From Candidatus Bathyarchaeota archaeon (GTDB lineage Archaea; Thermoproteota; Bathyarchaeia; JAPDIZ01), in assembly GCA_029259355.1 (NCBI GenBank), contig JAPDIZ010000002.1, positions 1 to 64,000 on the forward strand: DNA of 64,000 nt, in the 5' to 3' direction. The position numbers and the translations under genes are program-made. This document shows positions 8,672 through 17,575 of the stretch, in pieces. The notes beneath the pieces are model-generated. The model searched no databases, was not told where the DNA came from, and saw only the letters and a list, made by a program, of their open reading frames with translations. Each line of letters opens with the position of its first letter. Position 1 is the first letter of the stretch.

Positions 8672-9621
8672 CAGCCATACCTCACCTTCGGGTTTAGCCA
8701 CGTGTAGAGCAGGTCGGAGGCGAAGTTGGAGAGTGCAAAAAGCAGCGCGTACACTAGCACAAAGCCCTGTACGACGTAGTAGTCTCTGCTTAGCGCGGAC
8801 TTCAGCAGCATAGTCCCCATGCCTGGGATGGCGAAGACAGTTTCTATGAGGATGGAGCCTCCCAGAAAGTACCCCACCAAGATAGCGGCCATGGTTACGG
8901 CCGGGATCAAAGCATTTCTAAGCACGTACCTCACCAACACCACCCGCTCCGGGAGGCCTCGAGACCTTGCTGCAACGACGAAGTCTTGTGAAAGCGCCTC
9001 CAACACGCTTGAGTAAACCTGCCTAGTTAACACCCCTATTGCGTAAGACGCAAGAGCTAGCGCTGGCAAAAACAAGCTCGCCAAGCAGCGAAGCGGGTTT
9101 TCGAGAGGGGATACGAAGCCGTAAGCGGGGAAAAGCCTCAGCAAAACCGAAAACACCATGATGAGCACGATCCCAAGCCAGAAGTTGGGTATGGAGACGC
9201 CAATGAGTGAGATGCTGCTTAGAGCTACGGCAAGCCAAGTTCCGCGCCTAATCGCTATGAGCGTTCCCAGCGGAATGGAGATTGCTATAGCTAGCGCCAT
9301 TGCGTAGATGGTGAGGAGAGCGGTAAGCGGAAGCCTTGTGGCCAAGAGCTCGATAACGGGCTTACCCGTAAACACCGACTTACCGAGATCCCCCCTCACC
9401 AAGCTGCGCAGCCAGTCTACATACTGCTGCATGAGGGGTTTGTCAACCCCAAGCTTCTTTCTCCAAGCAGCTAGCTCTTGGGGGGAGGCGTCTTCGCCTA
9501 GAAGCGCTACCGCAGGGTCTCCGGGGAGGACTCTGACTACGAAAAAGGCTATGAGAGTTATGAAGAACACGGTAAGGGCTATGCTACCTAACCTCTTCGC
9601 CAAATACCTCGCAGAAACCAC
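8671..9621 (-). CDS. oppB: Oligopeptide/dipeptide ABC transporter permease
   Basis: First permease of the importer, 316 residues. It has an N-terminal helix followed by VRVLPGDPAVALLG, which is diagnostic for DppB/OppB, and about six membrane segments. The EAA-type loop is LIETVFAIPGMGTMLL. It overlaps the end of the binding-protein gene by 34 bases and is coupled to oppC, consistent with one operon in the order binding protein, B, C, D, F. Confidence 0.92.
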   Translation of the reverse strand: MVSARYLAKRLGSIALTVFFITLIAFFVVRVLPGDPAVALLGEDASPQELAAWRKKLGVDKPLMQQYVDWLRSLVRGDLGKSVFTGKPVIELLATRLPLTALLTIYAMALAIAISIPLGTLIAIRRGTWLAVALSSISLIGVSIPNFWLGIVLIMVFSVLLRLFPAYGFVSPLENPLRCLASLFLPALALASYAIGVLTRQVYSSVLEALSQDFVVAARSRGLPERVVLVRYVLRNALIPAVTMAAILVGYFLGGSILIETVFAIPGMGTMLLKSALSRDYYVVQGFVLVYALLFALSNFASDLLYTWLNPKVRYG

Positions 9622-11198
9622 CTACCAACCTCCTCCAAATCCGAAGCACTCCCCAGATCAGCGGCGAAAATAGCCCAAAGCGATGAACTCGTTTCGGAAG
9701 CTTTCTCCACGGTTTTCAGATCTAGCACGTCTATAGGGTAGGGCTTTAGCCCGGTAACGCACTCCTTAGCTCCATACAGCTTGTAGGGTATGAAGAGCGG
9801 AAGCGAAGCAACCTCTTCAGCCATTATGCGAAGCGCTTGCCTATAGAGCTCGTTTCTCTTCTGCTCGTCTAGGCAGTACTCAGCTTCTTCAAGAAGCTTG
9901 TCCACTTCTGGGTTGCTGTAGTTCATGTAGTTCTTGGGGTGGTAGGACTTGAACCTGTTAAGCAAGTCAGAGGGGTCGATCCTTCCAGTGTGGCCTATCT
10001 GGGTGACGTCGTAGTCTCTGCCGTTGTAAACTCTGTTGAGCCAAGTGGTCCAGTCCACCATCTCGATCTTTGCCTTTATCCCCACCTTCTCAAGCTGTGA
10101 GGCGATGACGGTGCCTACTTGGACGTGGTATTCGTAGTCTGCTGGGAGGGTGTAGATGAATTCGAAGCCGTTGGGGTATCCAGCTTCAGCCAAGAGCTGC
10201 TTAGCTCTCTCGGGATCGTATGGGAAGAGCTCCTCAGAGGACTTGTCGTAGCACGGAGAGCTGGGCGTCATCCAGCACCCAACGACCTCCCCCTCTCCGT
10301 TGAACACCGTCTGCAGAATCTCTTGCTTGTTTATGGCGTAGGCGAGGGCTTGCCTAACCCTTACGTCGTTGAACGGCGGGCGCTTGTTGTTGATTATGGT
10401 TGCGAAGATTATCGTGCCTGGGTGTCGAATGACCTTGAGCCCAGGAGTGCTCTCCACCTCGGGGACGTGGGATGAGTCGAGCGCCATCACCAAGTCGAAG
10501 TCTCCAGCCTTAAGCCCAGCTAGCCTCGTAGAAGCTTCTGGAGCTACCTTGAAGATTACTTCGTCTACCTTGGGGTATCCAAGCTCCCAGTACTTGTCGA
10601 ACCTCTCAAGGGTTACGTGGTCTCCCTCAACCCATTCAACGAACTTGAAGGGCCCCGTCCCCACGGGGTGGGTTTTTAGGTCGCCGTACTGCTCAACGAC
10701 TTCGCGAGGCTCAATAGCTGCCCAAGGAAGCGCAAGCTTGGCTAGAAACGCGTTGCCCATAGGCTCCTTAAGCACGAACTTCACGGTGTGGTTGTCCACA
10801 GCCTCTACGCGCTCGATGAAGCCGTAGTCGCTTGCCCTAACGTGTATGTCTGGGTTTCTTATCATGTCGAAGGACCAAACCACATCATCCGCCGTAAGCT
10901 TTCGGCCGTTGTGAAAGTATACGTTATCCCTTAGGTGAAACGTCCAAGTTTCGTAGTCGCTCGAAACCTCCCAGCTCTTGGCTATGCCAGGCTCGATAGT
11001 CCAAGTGTCGGGATTTACCCTAACCAAGGTGTCGTATATATTGCAGGTGATGTAGAAGGTGCAGGCGGCTGGGGTCTTCCAGGGGTCGAGCCCCTGCGGA
11101 TCGAGCAAGACGGCTACGGTTAGCGTGGTTTTGGGCTTACCCACCTGCTGCGTGTAGTAGATCAAAACCGCTCCAATGAGCGCGGCAGCTACAAGCAA
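9588..11198 (-). CDS. Peptide ABC transporter substrate-binding protein (SBP_bac_5)
   Basis: Extracytoplasmic ligand-binding protein of the Opp/Dpp class: LDPQGLDPWKTP near the N-terminus, SWEVSSDYETWTFHLRDNV, HNGRKLTADDVVWSF and VRQALAYAINK are classic family landmarks. A hydrophobic N-terminal segment (residues 2-15) serves as signal or anchor. No lipobox cysteine is evident. The annotated TTG 11198 has no Shine-Dalgarno; in-frame CTG at 11234 follows a G-run and would add a basic n-region (LPRKK), making a better signal sequence. The last ~35 residues extend past the usual end and overlap oppB. Specificity cannot be read from the sequence. Confidence 0.9.
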   Translation of the reverse strand: MLVAAALIGAVLIYYTQQVGKPKTTLTVAVLLDPQGLDPWKTPAACTFYITCNIYDTLVRVNPDTWTIEPGIAKSWEVSSDYETWTFHLRDNVYFHNGRKLTADDVVWSFDMIRNPDIHVRASDYGFIERVEAVDNHTVKFVLKEPMGNAFLAKLALPWAAIEPREVVEQYGDLKTHPVGTGPFKFVEWVEGDHVTLERFDKYWELGYPKVDEVIFKVAPEASTRLAGLKAGDFDLVMALDSSHVPEVESTPGLKVIRHPGTIIFATIINNKRPPFNDVRVRQALAYAINKQEILQTVFNGEGEVVGCWMTPSSPCYDKSSEELFPYDPERAKQLLAEAGYPNGFEFIYTLPADYEYHVQVGTVIASQLEKVGIKAKIEMVDWTTWLNRVYNGRDYDVTQIGHTGRIDPSDLLNRFKSYHPKNYMNYSNPEVDKLLEEAEYCLDEQKRNELYRQALRIMAEEVASLPLFIPYKLYGAKECVTGLKPYPIDVLDLKTVEKASETSSSLWAIFAADLGSASDLEEVGRWFLRGIWRRG

Positions 11199-11284
11199 GG
11201 TTACTAGAGTGAGCGTGAGCTTTTTGCGAGGCAGAAACCCTACCCCCAGAAGTTTTGGATTAAAACGTCTGTATAGGCTTATGA

Positions 11285-11335
11285 AGTTTATCCATATACT
11301 ATGCGAAAAATATAGATGAAACCATATATATCGAA
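11285..11335 (-). promoter_or_regulatory. Probable promoter region of the Opp operon
   Basis: AT-rich stretch upstream of the binding-protein gene, with several TATA-like elements on the minus strand (GATATATATGG and ATAGTATATGG). No operator palindrome was found. The exact start site is not determinable from sequence. Confidence 0.4.
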
Positions 11336-11369
11336 AGAAGTATGGTTGACCGATCCCAGCCTACGGCTG

Positions 11370-11729
11370 CTACTCCAACCTTCGCTTACGAGCTTTTTCC
11401 TCAAGCCTCATCGACATGTGTATCTCGGGGAACTGGATGAGCCTAACCATGTCTAGGTTTTCCTCAGCATATCGGAGAATGGTGTCAACATCCTCTGGGC
11501 TGTTGAAGAACTCGATGGTTGCTCTAAGGAGCTCGTGCTCAAGACCAGCTGATATCGCTCCATTAGACCTCAGCTTGGTGATGTGGTTGCGAAGCTCATC
11601 CACCCCCTTCTCAGCCAAGATTTCGCGGAGGTTGGTGAAGAACTCCTTCTTCAAGCGCTCCACAGCAGCTAACTCAGTGATCACCATGCTGAGGTAGTCT
11701 CTCCTCTCTTCCTCCATGCTAAACCCCAA
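11370..11729 (-). CDS. Hypothetical helical protein
   Basis: A 119-residue charged, probably all-helical protein with no transmembrane segment and no motif I recognise. Codon use matches its neighbours and the frame is clean, which supports it being real. ATG 11717 (MEEERRDYL) is an alternative start to TTG 11729. It lies between the Opp operon promoter and the HD-domain gene, all on the minus strand, but is separated from the HD gene by about 145 bases without a gene. Confidence 0.55.
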   Translation of the reverse strand: MGFSMEEERRDYLSMVITELAAVERLKKEFFTNLREILAEKGVDELRNHITKLRSNGAISAGLEHELLRATIEFFNSPEDVDTILRYAEENLDMVRLIQFPEIHMSMRLEEKARKRRLE

Positions 11730-11874
11730 AACTCCTACTTCACAGAGGCTTTAATACGTGTTTCCAAAACCCTTTTCTGCGCTATCTCGTCAAAGATTTT
11801 CACCAGTGGATGATTGGGCTTGAAAGGGAGGACCCTTTAAGGGGATGGCTGCAAGACCGGGGCTGACACACAAG

Positions 11875-12507
11875 CTATAGGCCAAGTTGGCTTGCGATGG
11901 GCTTGAGGGCTTCTAGAGAGATCTCGAAGAAGCGCTCCAGTGGTATGCCTATTTGCTCGCAGAACAGGATACGCTCCCTGCTCACTCCTCGTGCAAAGTC
12001 TTTTTGCTTAAACTTCTTTCTGAGAGAGCTTACCTTAACCTCTTCCAGCTTCTTCGAAGGCATGACTAGCGCAGTAGCAACCAGCAAGCCCGAAACCGCG
12101 TCGCTAGCTACTAGCGCCTTCTCCATCTCGGTCTGAGGCTCGATGCCAGTGTGCTCGAAGTTATGAGCCAATATGGCTCGAATACCCTCTTCGCTCAGCT
12201 TACCCCTCAGCATCTCAGCCGTTACGAAGCCATGCCTCTCAGGCGAGTTAGCGGTTTTGTCGTAATCTAGGTCGTGGAGAAGCCCTACAAGCCCCCAAAG
12301 CTCCTCATCCTTCCCTAGCTCTCTGGCTAGCGCCCTCATTATGGCCTCAACCGCTAGCATGTGGTTTCTCCAAGTAGCTTTGCTCACGTTCTCCTCAACA
12401 AGCTTGATGGCTTCTTCTCTCGTAATCAAGCCCCACAACACCTCCGCCGACAGCCCTTGTTTTATCCACATCTCCGTTTTTAAGCGAAGTGGGTGGGAAA
12501 AACCCAT
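11875..12507 (-). CDS. HD-domain phosphohydrolase (HDIG-like)
   Basis: A 210-residue soluble protein with the metal-binding H...HD...D pattern: RNHMLAVEAI (first His), GLLHDLDYD (HD), then NFEHTG and ASDAVSG (last Asp). This is the layout of small stand-alone HDIG proteins (COG2316-like), which act on nucleotides or related phosphates. ATG 12507 begins the protein. It is transcribed divergently from sufC, 56 bases away. Substrate unknown. Confidence 0.8.
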   Translation of the reverse strand: MGFSHPLRLKTEMWIKQGLSAEVLWGLITREEAIKLVEENVSKATWRNHMLAVEAIMRALARELGKDEELWGLVGLLHDLDYDKTANSPERHGFVTAEMLRGKLSEEGIRAILAHNFEHTGIEPQTEMEKALVASDAVSGLLVATALVMPSKKLEEVKVSSLRKKFKQKDFARGVSRERILFCEQIGIPLERFFEISLEALKPIASQLGL

Positions 12508-12563
12508 AAAGACCTCTTCACTGTGGTTTGGTGAAGGCTTGCGCCGACAGCGAGGGATTCTAG

Positions 12564-13307
12564 TTGCTCGAGATCAGGCAAGTCTCAGTAAGCGTCGAGG
12601 GAAAGCCTATTCTGAGAGGGGTAAACGCCTACGTAGGCGATAGAGAAGTCTTCGTAGTCTTTGGGCCCAATGGAAGCGGAAAGACATCGCTACTCATGGC
12701 AATCGCTGGAGTACCAGGCTACGAGATCACCGAGGGGGAGATCGTCTTCAACGAGACGAGGCTCAACGGCCTCCCACCAAACGAGCGAGCAAAGCTGGGC
12801 ATAGCGCTCGCACATCAAACACCTCCCGAGGTTCCGGGGCTTAGGCTTAGAGACTTGCTGAAGATTTGCGCAGGCAAATCCCCCAACGAAGAGCTTGGGG
12901 AAGAGGAGCTGGAGCTCGCGAAGAGGCTTAAGGTTGCGGAGCTGCTAGACAGAGAGGTTAACGTGGGGTTTTCGGGGGGCGAGAGGAAGAGAGCTGAGCT
13001 GCTTCAGGTTCTGGCTATGAAGCCAAAGCTCCTCCTCTTAGACGAGCCAGACTCTGGGGTCGATGTTGAGAGCTTGAAGCTAATCGCTGGCGAGATCCAG
13101 AGATATCTTGAGGAAAGCGGCGCTTCAGCGCTCCTAGTTACGCACCAAGGAGAAATCATCAACTACATCGAAGCTGAGTACGGCTGTGTGCTCGTAAACG
13201 GCGTAGCCTTCTGCTACCAAAACCCCAAGGAAGTGCTCAAAACCATAAAGCAGATGGGCTACGACGCTTGCGTAAAGTGCATGAGCCCGGTGAGCTGGAG
13301 GAAATGA
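12564..13307 (+). CDS. sufC: SUF/SMS Fe-S cluster assembly ATPase
   Basis: ABC-type ATPase of iron-sulfur cluster assembly: Walker A GPNGSGKTS, Q-loop AHQTPPEVPG, signature FSGGERKRAE, Walker B LLLLDEPDSGVD, H-loop VTHQG. The DSGVD version of the D-loop is typical of SufC. The stop overlaps the start of the scaffold gene (ATGA), so the two are translationally coupled. No SufS, SufD or SufE is adjacent, matching the two-gene archaeal minimal SUF-like system (SMS). Confidence 0.92.
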   Translation: MLEIRQVSVSVEGKPILRGVNAYVGDREVFVVFGPNGSGKTSLLMAIAGVPGYEITEGEIVFNETRLNGLPPNERAKLGIALAHQTPPEVPGLRLRDLLKICAGKSPNEELGEEELELAKRLKVAELLDREVNVGFSGGERKRAELLQVLAMKPKLLLLDEPDSGVDVESLKLIAGEIQRYLEESGASALLVTHQGEIINYIEAEYGCVLVNGVAFCYQNPKEVLKTIKQMGYDACVKCMSPVSWRK

Positions 13308-14425
13308 AGGAACGCTCTATTCTGCAGTCGATACCACACGAGATACTCAAAGCTGCTCAGCGAGTGGGGTTGGAGGACGAGTCGAAGAGAGCAGCGACTT
13401 ACGTTGCGATAGACCACGAAGCCATTGCTGAAGCCGTCAGCGAGTTCTACAGGGGGCAAGTGGAGATCATGGACATTAGGAAGGCTTTGGACAAGCACAG
13501 CTGGGTTAGGAAGCTTAGGTGGAAGCTCATAAGCCCCGACAAAGACGAGCATACCAAGAGCGTTGAGGAGGAGCTTGGCGGAGGATACTTCATAAGGATA
13601 GCTCCGGGCGCTAAGCTAATCCTTCCGCTGCAGACGTGTCTCCTCATCTCTACCAGCGGCTTTGAGCAGAAGCTGCACAACATCATCATTGCGGAGGAGG
13701 GATGCGAAGCCACCGTGGTTACGGGGTGCACCGTCCACCCACGCATCCACAGCGGAAAGCACGTAGGAGTTTCAGAGTTCTACGTCAAGCAAGGGGCTAA
13801 GCTCCACTTCGCCATGCTACATGCATGGGCTAGGGAGGTTTCAGTTCACCCAAGGAGCGCAGCGCTTGTAGAGGATGGAGCGATCTTTGTATCGAGCTAC
13901 GCCTCGCTCAACCCATTACACACCATAGACATGCACCCTCTAATCCTGTGCGAGGGCAGGGAGGCAACTGCTCAGTCAAACATACTGATACACGCCGTGG
14001 GCAGCGCAGAGATGGAGCTGGGAGAGGAAGCGGTTTTGAGGGGAGAGGGTGCTAGAGCTCAGCTGATTTCGCGAATAGTGGCTAGAGACGAGGCGAAGGT
14101 ATCCACACAGCCCATGCTGATTGGCGAGGGAGATAGGGCAAAGGGGCACGTAGAGTGTAAGGGGATTGTACTGGGCGATGGAGCGCAGATCCATGCCGTA
14201 CCCGGTCTCTGGGCAAAGAGGAAAAACGTAGAGCTTTCACATGAAGCAGCTGTCGGCAGGCTTGAGGAAAAAGCCATCACATACCTGATGACGAGAGGGT
14301 TGGACGAGGAAGAAGCCGTCTCGGTTCTGATTAGGGGCTTTTTGAACCCAAGGCTTTTGCAGCTACCCAGCGAGATAGAGGCTGAGGTAAACGAACTCAT
14401 CAAAGCGGTGGCGAAGGGGCTTTAA
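13304..14425 (+). CDS. sufB: SufB/SufD-family Fe-S cluster scaffold
   Basis: Partner of SufC, forming the complex on which Fe-S clusters are built. The protein has about 373 residues. The C-terminal beta-helix core carries LSHEAAVGRLEEKAITYLMTRG in the conserved C-terminal region, with SHEAAVGRL being the standard SufB/SufD signature. ATG 13304 overlaps the sufC stop. It is shorter than bacterial SufB and has no SufD partner nearby, so the scaffold is probably homodimeric, as described for archaeal SMS. The stop overlaps the convergent cbiO stop by four bases. Confidence 0.9.
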   Translation: MKERSILQSIPHEILKAAQRVGLEDESKRAATYVAIDHEAIAEAVSEFYRGQVEIMDIRKALDKHSWVRKLRWKLISPDKDEHTKSVEEELGGGYFIRIAPGAKLILPLQTCLLISTSGFEQKLHNIIIAEEGCEATVVTGCTVHPRIHSGKHVGVSEFYVKQGAKLHFAMLHAWAREVSVHPRSAALVEDGAIFVSSYASLNPLHTIDMHPLILCEGREATAQSNILIHAVGSAEMELGEEAVLRGEGARAQLISRIVARDEAKVSTQPMLIGEGDRAKGHVECKGIVLGDGAQIHAVPGLWAKRKNVELSHEAAVGRLEEKAITYLMTRGLDEEEAVSVLIRGFLNPRLLQLPSEIEAEVNELIKAVAKGL

Positions 14426-15297
14426 ACACAGCATCCCCGCTTTTTCGCCAGCTGATCGCTATTGGATAACGCTCTAGCCACCCAGCTGATGAGCTCTTGA
14501 GTGGTTAGAGGCGCGCAGCCAGCGTCTCCGATCAGCTCCTTCAACGCCATATATGCCTGAACGGAAGGAGGTGGCTCAAGCTTAGCGCTGCGCAGAAGCT
14601 CTAGATCTAGGAATATACGATTCGGTGCGCCCTCTCTCAAAATCCTCCCCGATTGGAGCACGTAGACCTTGTCAGAAATCTGAGGAACGATGCTTACGTC
14701 GTGAGTTGCGGTAATGACCGCAATGCATTCTTCTCGATTTAGCCTGTTTATCAGCTCGACAAACTCTGTTCTGCTAGCTGGTTCGAGGTTTGCGGTAGGC
14801 TCGTCGAGAAGCAGTATCTGCGGCTTCATAGCCAAAGCAGTTGCTAGCGCAGCTTTCTTCTTTTCTCCAACGCTTAGGCGGTAGGGAGGGCGGTGCTCCA
14901 ATCCAGCTAACCCAACGTATTCGAGAGATTCCCCTACTCGCTTCTCAACTTCTTCTGCGGAGAGCCCCATGTTCTGCGGACCATAGGCTACGTCTTCCCA
15001 TAGAGTTGGCGAAAAAAGCTGGTCATCGGGTTGCTGAAACACCAACCCAATCCTTAGCCTAACCCTCTCAAAGTCCTTGCTACTCGTTGGTACCCCCAAC
15101 ACCCTAACCTCTCCCCTGAGCGGCTGAAGCAAACCACTCATAACCATTAGAAGCGTCGATTTGCCAGCTCCGTTTGGCCCCAAAATCGCTACACGCTCAC
15201 CTACCTCGACGCTTATGCTAACTCCATCCAGCGCTAGCCTACCATCTGGGTAAGAGTAGCTAACATCCACCACCTCAATAGCCTTCACACACACCAC
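14422..15297 (-). CDS. cbiO: Cobalt/nickel ECF transporter ATPase
   Basis: ATPase of the energy-coupling module: Walker A GPNGAGKST, Q-loop VFQQPDDQLFSPTLWEDV (ECF-type), signature LSVGEKKKAA, Walker B LLLDEPTANLEP, H-loop ATHD. The protein ends in a Cys-Cys-Val tail (KKRGCCV), unusual for CbiO and possibly metal-responsive; that role is speculation. It overlaps cbiQ by 13 bases. The operon order is cbiM, cbiN-like, cbiQ, cbiO. Confidence 0.9.
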   Translation of the reverse strand: MVCVKAIEVVDVSYSYPDGRLALDGVSISVEVGERVAILGPNGAGKSTLLMVMSGLLQPLRGEVRVLGVPTSSKDFERVRLRIGLVFQQPDDQLFSPTLWEDVAYGPQNMGLSAEEVEKRVGESLEYVGLAGLEHRPPYRLSVGEKKKAALATALAMKPQILLLDEPTANLEPASRTEFVELINRLNREECIAVITATHDVSIVPQISDKVYVLQSGRILREGAPNRIFLDLELLRSAKLEPPPSVQAYMALKELIGDAGCAPLTTQELISWVARALSNSDQLAKKRGCCV

Positions 15298-16136
15298 CCA
15301 ATCGCTAGAAACTCAAAGAAGTCTAGGAGGAGAGATGCTGCGCACGTGCACAGCACAGCCGCGAAGAGGAGCCAATCCCTCTTGGGTATGGGAGCGAGGT
15401 TAGCGTGGAATCCAGCGCTGGAGTACCCTCTAGCCTTCATGGCTAGGTAGACGCGCTCGCCTCGCTCATAGGACCTTATGAACAGAGCTGCGAGGATTCC
15501 ACCGAGGTCTTTGAGATATCTCTTGCTGATTCTACGAGGCTTAGTCGGAGACCTCGCTTCTCTAGCTAACGCCATCCTCCGCGCCTCATCCAGTAGCAAA
15601 AATATGTATCTGTATGTTACTGCGGTCATGGATACAAAAGCTTTGGGCAAGCCAAGCCAGTATAGAGCGCGTGTAATATCTGCGAAGCGTGTGGTGAGGG
15701 TTAGGAGAACGAGAGCGTAGACACAGACCCACACCCGTAAGATGAAAGCTGTTGCTCGGCAAACACCCTCCTTCGTCGCTTCAAGCACTCCCCAAGGCGT
15801 TGGGAGCGAAGCCGCTGGAGAGCCAGGGGTTGTGAACGCTATGGGAAGTGCGATGATCGCGGCGAAGAAGGGTATGAAGAACGTAGTCCTCCAGGCAAGC
15901 ACCCTTATAGGGATTTTTGAGAGAGCCGAAAGCAATAGGAGAGTAGCGAGTATTGGGATAAGCGCCCAAGGAGTTTGAGCTAAAACGGCAGTAACCACTA
16001 AAGCAGCAGACGCGAGGAGCTTTGGCCTAGCATCGACCCTCTGCAGGAGTCCAGGCTTATCGCAGTAGCTTTCTTGGTAAAAGAAGTCTCGCATAGCCTC
16101 AAACAGTCCGCTCAGCGATGACACCCTCCTCCTCAT
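15285..16136 (-). CDS. cbiQ: Cobalt/nickel ECF transporter T component
   Basis: Integral membrane coupling protein with about five helices. The cytoplasmic motifs that bind the ATPase are present as ALAREARS and YLAMKARGY; the second is the Ala-Arg-Gly form of the T-component signature. The frame stays open upstream into the cbiN-like gene, but ATG 16136 gives the family-standard N-terminus (FEAMRDFFYQESY followed by RVDARPKL), so the longer reading is rejected. Confidence 0.88.
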   Translation of the reverse strand: MRRRVSSLSGLFEAMRDFFYQESYCDKPGLLQRVDARPKLLASAALVVTAVLAQTPWALIPILATLLLLSALSKIPIRVLAWRTTFFIPFFAAIIALPIAFTTPGSPAASLPTPWGVLEATKEGVCRATAFILRVWVCVYALVLLTLTTRFADITRALYWLGLPKAFVSMTAVTYRYIFLLLDEARRMALAREARSPTKPRRISKRYLKDLGGILAALFIRSYERGERVYLAMKARGYSSAGFHANLAPIPKRDWLLFAAVLCTCAASLLLDFFEFLAIGWCV

Positions 16137-16156
16137 AAAAAGGGAGGGTTTTTGGC

Positions 16157-16438
16157 TCAAGATCTCTTCCTTAGGACAGCCCCTACTCCCCATGCAGCTG
16201 CTAGCGTAAGCAGCGTAAAGGCTACTCCAATTATGATGTTTACGGCTACGTTGCCCTCTAAGCCAGGGACTTCGTAATCGGGAAGTGGAGCGCTCCAAAT
16301 CGACGCTTCCTCCGCGCCAAACTCCTCGGCGACGACATCGAAGGTTTCGTTTGACTCTGCTAGCCACACACAGCCGATAACCACGAAGAGCACCGAGAGC
16401 AGCAGCCCCGTATACAGTAGCTTCTTGTCGACGACCAC
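16157..16438 (-). CDS. cbiN: CbiN-like PDGLE-domain subunit
   Basis: A small protein with two transmembrane helices flanking an extracytoplasmic loop that contains LPDYEVPGLEGN, the PDGLE-type motif found next to or fused with CbiM in Co/Ni ECF transporters. GTG 16438 is chosen because it gives a short basic N-terminus before the first helix and sits four bases from the cbiM stop. CbiN-type subunits help load metal into CbiM. Confidence 0.82.
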   Translation of the reverse strand: MVVDKKLLYTGLLLSVLFVVIGCVWLAESNETFDVVAEEFGAEEASIWSAPLPDYEVPGLEGNVAVNIIIGVAFTLLTLAAAWGVGAVLRKRS

Positions 16439-16442
16439 TTCA

Positions 16443-17138
16443 CTACCCCCCGCTCGCAAGCACATCGGAGATGGGTAGGTCGCCCAGCCAGCTCGGCGAA
16501 ACCTTTGGAAGTTGCAGCAGATCTGGTCTAGACCTCATGAGCGCATAAAGGATAGCTGCTGTTACTACGCCTTCACCGACTCCAATAACCGAGTGGTGAG
16601 TAGCCATAGCAGTGACAGCGATTTGCACGCTGTAGGGAAACGTAACCGATAGCCCAAGCTCTAGCCCCGCAAATACAGCGGCGAGTACATCGCCGAAGAA
16701 AGCGCCGAGGAAGGCCCCTGCCAAGAGCCCCTCCTTGGTTCTCCACGCCCTCGTAATCGCTAGGCACACAATGTAGGGAACGAAGACGCCTACGACGCCC
16801 ATGTTCCACACGTTAGCGCCGAAGGTGGTTATTCCTCCATCGCCAAAGAACAGCGCTTGTATCAGCAGGATCACTGTCATCGAGATCAAGCCAGCGTATG
16901 GTCCTAGCGTTATGCCGAGGATGGGACCTCCAAGCAGATGCGCTGTGGTGCCGCCGACTATTGGGTAGTTCATCATTTGAGCAGCAAAGAACATTGCCGT
17001 CAAAACTCCCATCAATGGAACCAGCTGTTCATTAAGAGCTTCTCTAGCCTTTCTGAAGCCGAAGAACCAGAAGATGGCTGTTGCAGCAAAGCAGATAGCG
17101 CATATCGCTGGCGAAAGAAAGCCGTCTGGGATATGCAA
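16443..17138 (-). CDS. cbiM: Cobalt/nickel ECF transporter substrate-binding component
   Basis: Integral membrane metal-binding subunit. TTG 17138 gives MHIPDGFLSP, the invariant N-terminus of CbiM/NikM in which His2 ligates Co2+ or Ni2+. The upstream in-frame residues are therefore not part of the protein, and GGAGGAG precedes this TTG. Further landmarks are NYPIVGGTTAHLLGG and THHSVIGVGEGVVT. Whether cobalt or nickel is imported cannot be decided; no B12 or hydrogenase gene is in the window. Confidence 0.93.
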   Translation of the reverse strand: MHIPDGFLSPAICAICFAATAIFWFFGFRKAREALNEQLVPLMGVLTAMFFAAQMMNYPIVGGTTAHLLGGPILGITLGPYAGLISMTVILLIQALFFGDGGITTFGANVWNMGVVGVFVPYIVCLAITRAWRTKEGLLAGAFLGAFFGDVLAAVFAGLELGLSVTFPYSVQIAVTAMATHHSVIGVGEGVVTAAILYALMRSRPDLLQLPKVSPSWLGDLPISDVLASGG

Positions 17139-17194
17139 CCTCTTCTCCTCCGTAGCACTTTTTTCTAATTTAGTAACACTGAAAAGAGTGCAGT

Positions 17195-17207
17195 AGCTTA
17201 TAAAGCT
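17195..17207 (-). promoter_or_regulatory. TATA element of the cbi operon
   Basis: AGCTTTATAAGCT on the minus strand (AGCTTATAAAGCT on the plus strand) is a TATA box inside a short AGCTT inverted repeat, about 57 bases before the cbiM TTG. Confidence 0.45.
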
Positions 17208-17527
17208 TTGCGCTACAACCCTCCTACACAAAAGGTTGAGAAGCCTCGATAGTCAGCAGAGTAGCTTTTTAGTCGTTGCTATAAGTCACTTGCTGTTGAA
17301 AGCCAGAAGAGCCAACTGAAGCATATTTACAATGCCCGTCAACTCGCTAGCTTGGGGGAAAGTGCTTTGTGTCGCATATAGGCGAAGGCAGAAACATCGC
17401 TGGTAATGAAAATGTTAACCGAGATATTCAACAGCGAGTTTTGAGATCCCATCTACTCTTCCTCAGATGCCATAGGCAATCTCGCAACCAATTACAGAGC
17501 TCTTTATTACATCTTCTTATTGCTATT

Positions 17528-17549
17528 CCCACAATTCTTATTTTGTGGG
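17528..17549 (+). promoter_or_regulatory. Candidate operator of the AbrB/PIN locus
   Basis: Perfect 7-base inverted repeat CCCACAA / TTGTGGG with an 8-base spacer, about 27 bases before the antitoxin ATG. The related GTGGGAAA occurs again at 17568-17575, immediately before the ATG. The same word is repeated three times upstream of the second AbrB/PIN locus at 56137-56184. Confidence 0.5.
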
Positions 17550-17575
17550 TGAAGAAGGGGGTATCTCGTGGGAAA

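Larger units (their letters stand above)
17139..17575. other. Intergenic region between cbiM and the AbrB/PIN locus
   Basis: About 435 bases without a convincing gene. It holds the cbi promoter at the left end. At the right end, CCCACAA (17528-17534) and TTGTGGG (17543-17549) form an inverted repeat just before the antitoxin. The middle part shows nothing I can name. Confidence 0.5.

Noticed and set aside
11730-11874. Small RNA between the helical protein gene and the HD gene
   Set aside because: The region has some GC-rich segments, but I could find no convincing stem structure or promoter.
16137-16367. N-terminal extension of cbiQ
   Set aside because: The extra residues are encoded antiparallel in frame to the cbiN-like gene and are Arg-rich nonsense; ATG 16136 gives the family start.
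17139-17231. N-terminal extension of cbiM before MHIPDG
   Set aside because: CbiM needs His at position two; TTG 17138 with its own Shine-Dalgarno provides it, and the upstream part contains the promoter.
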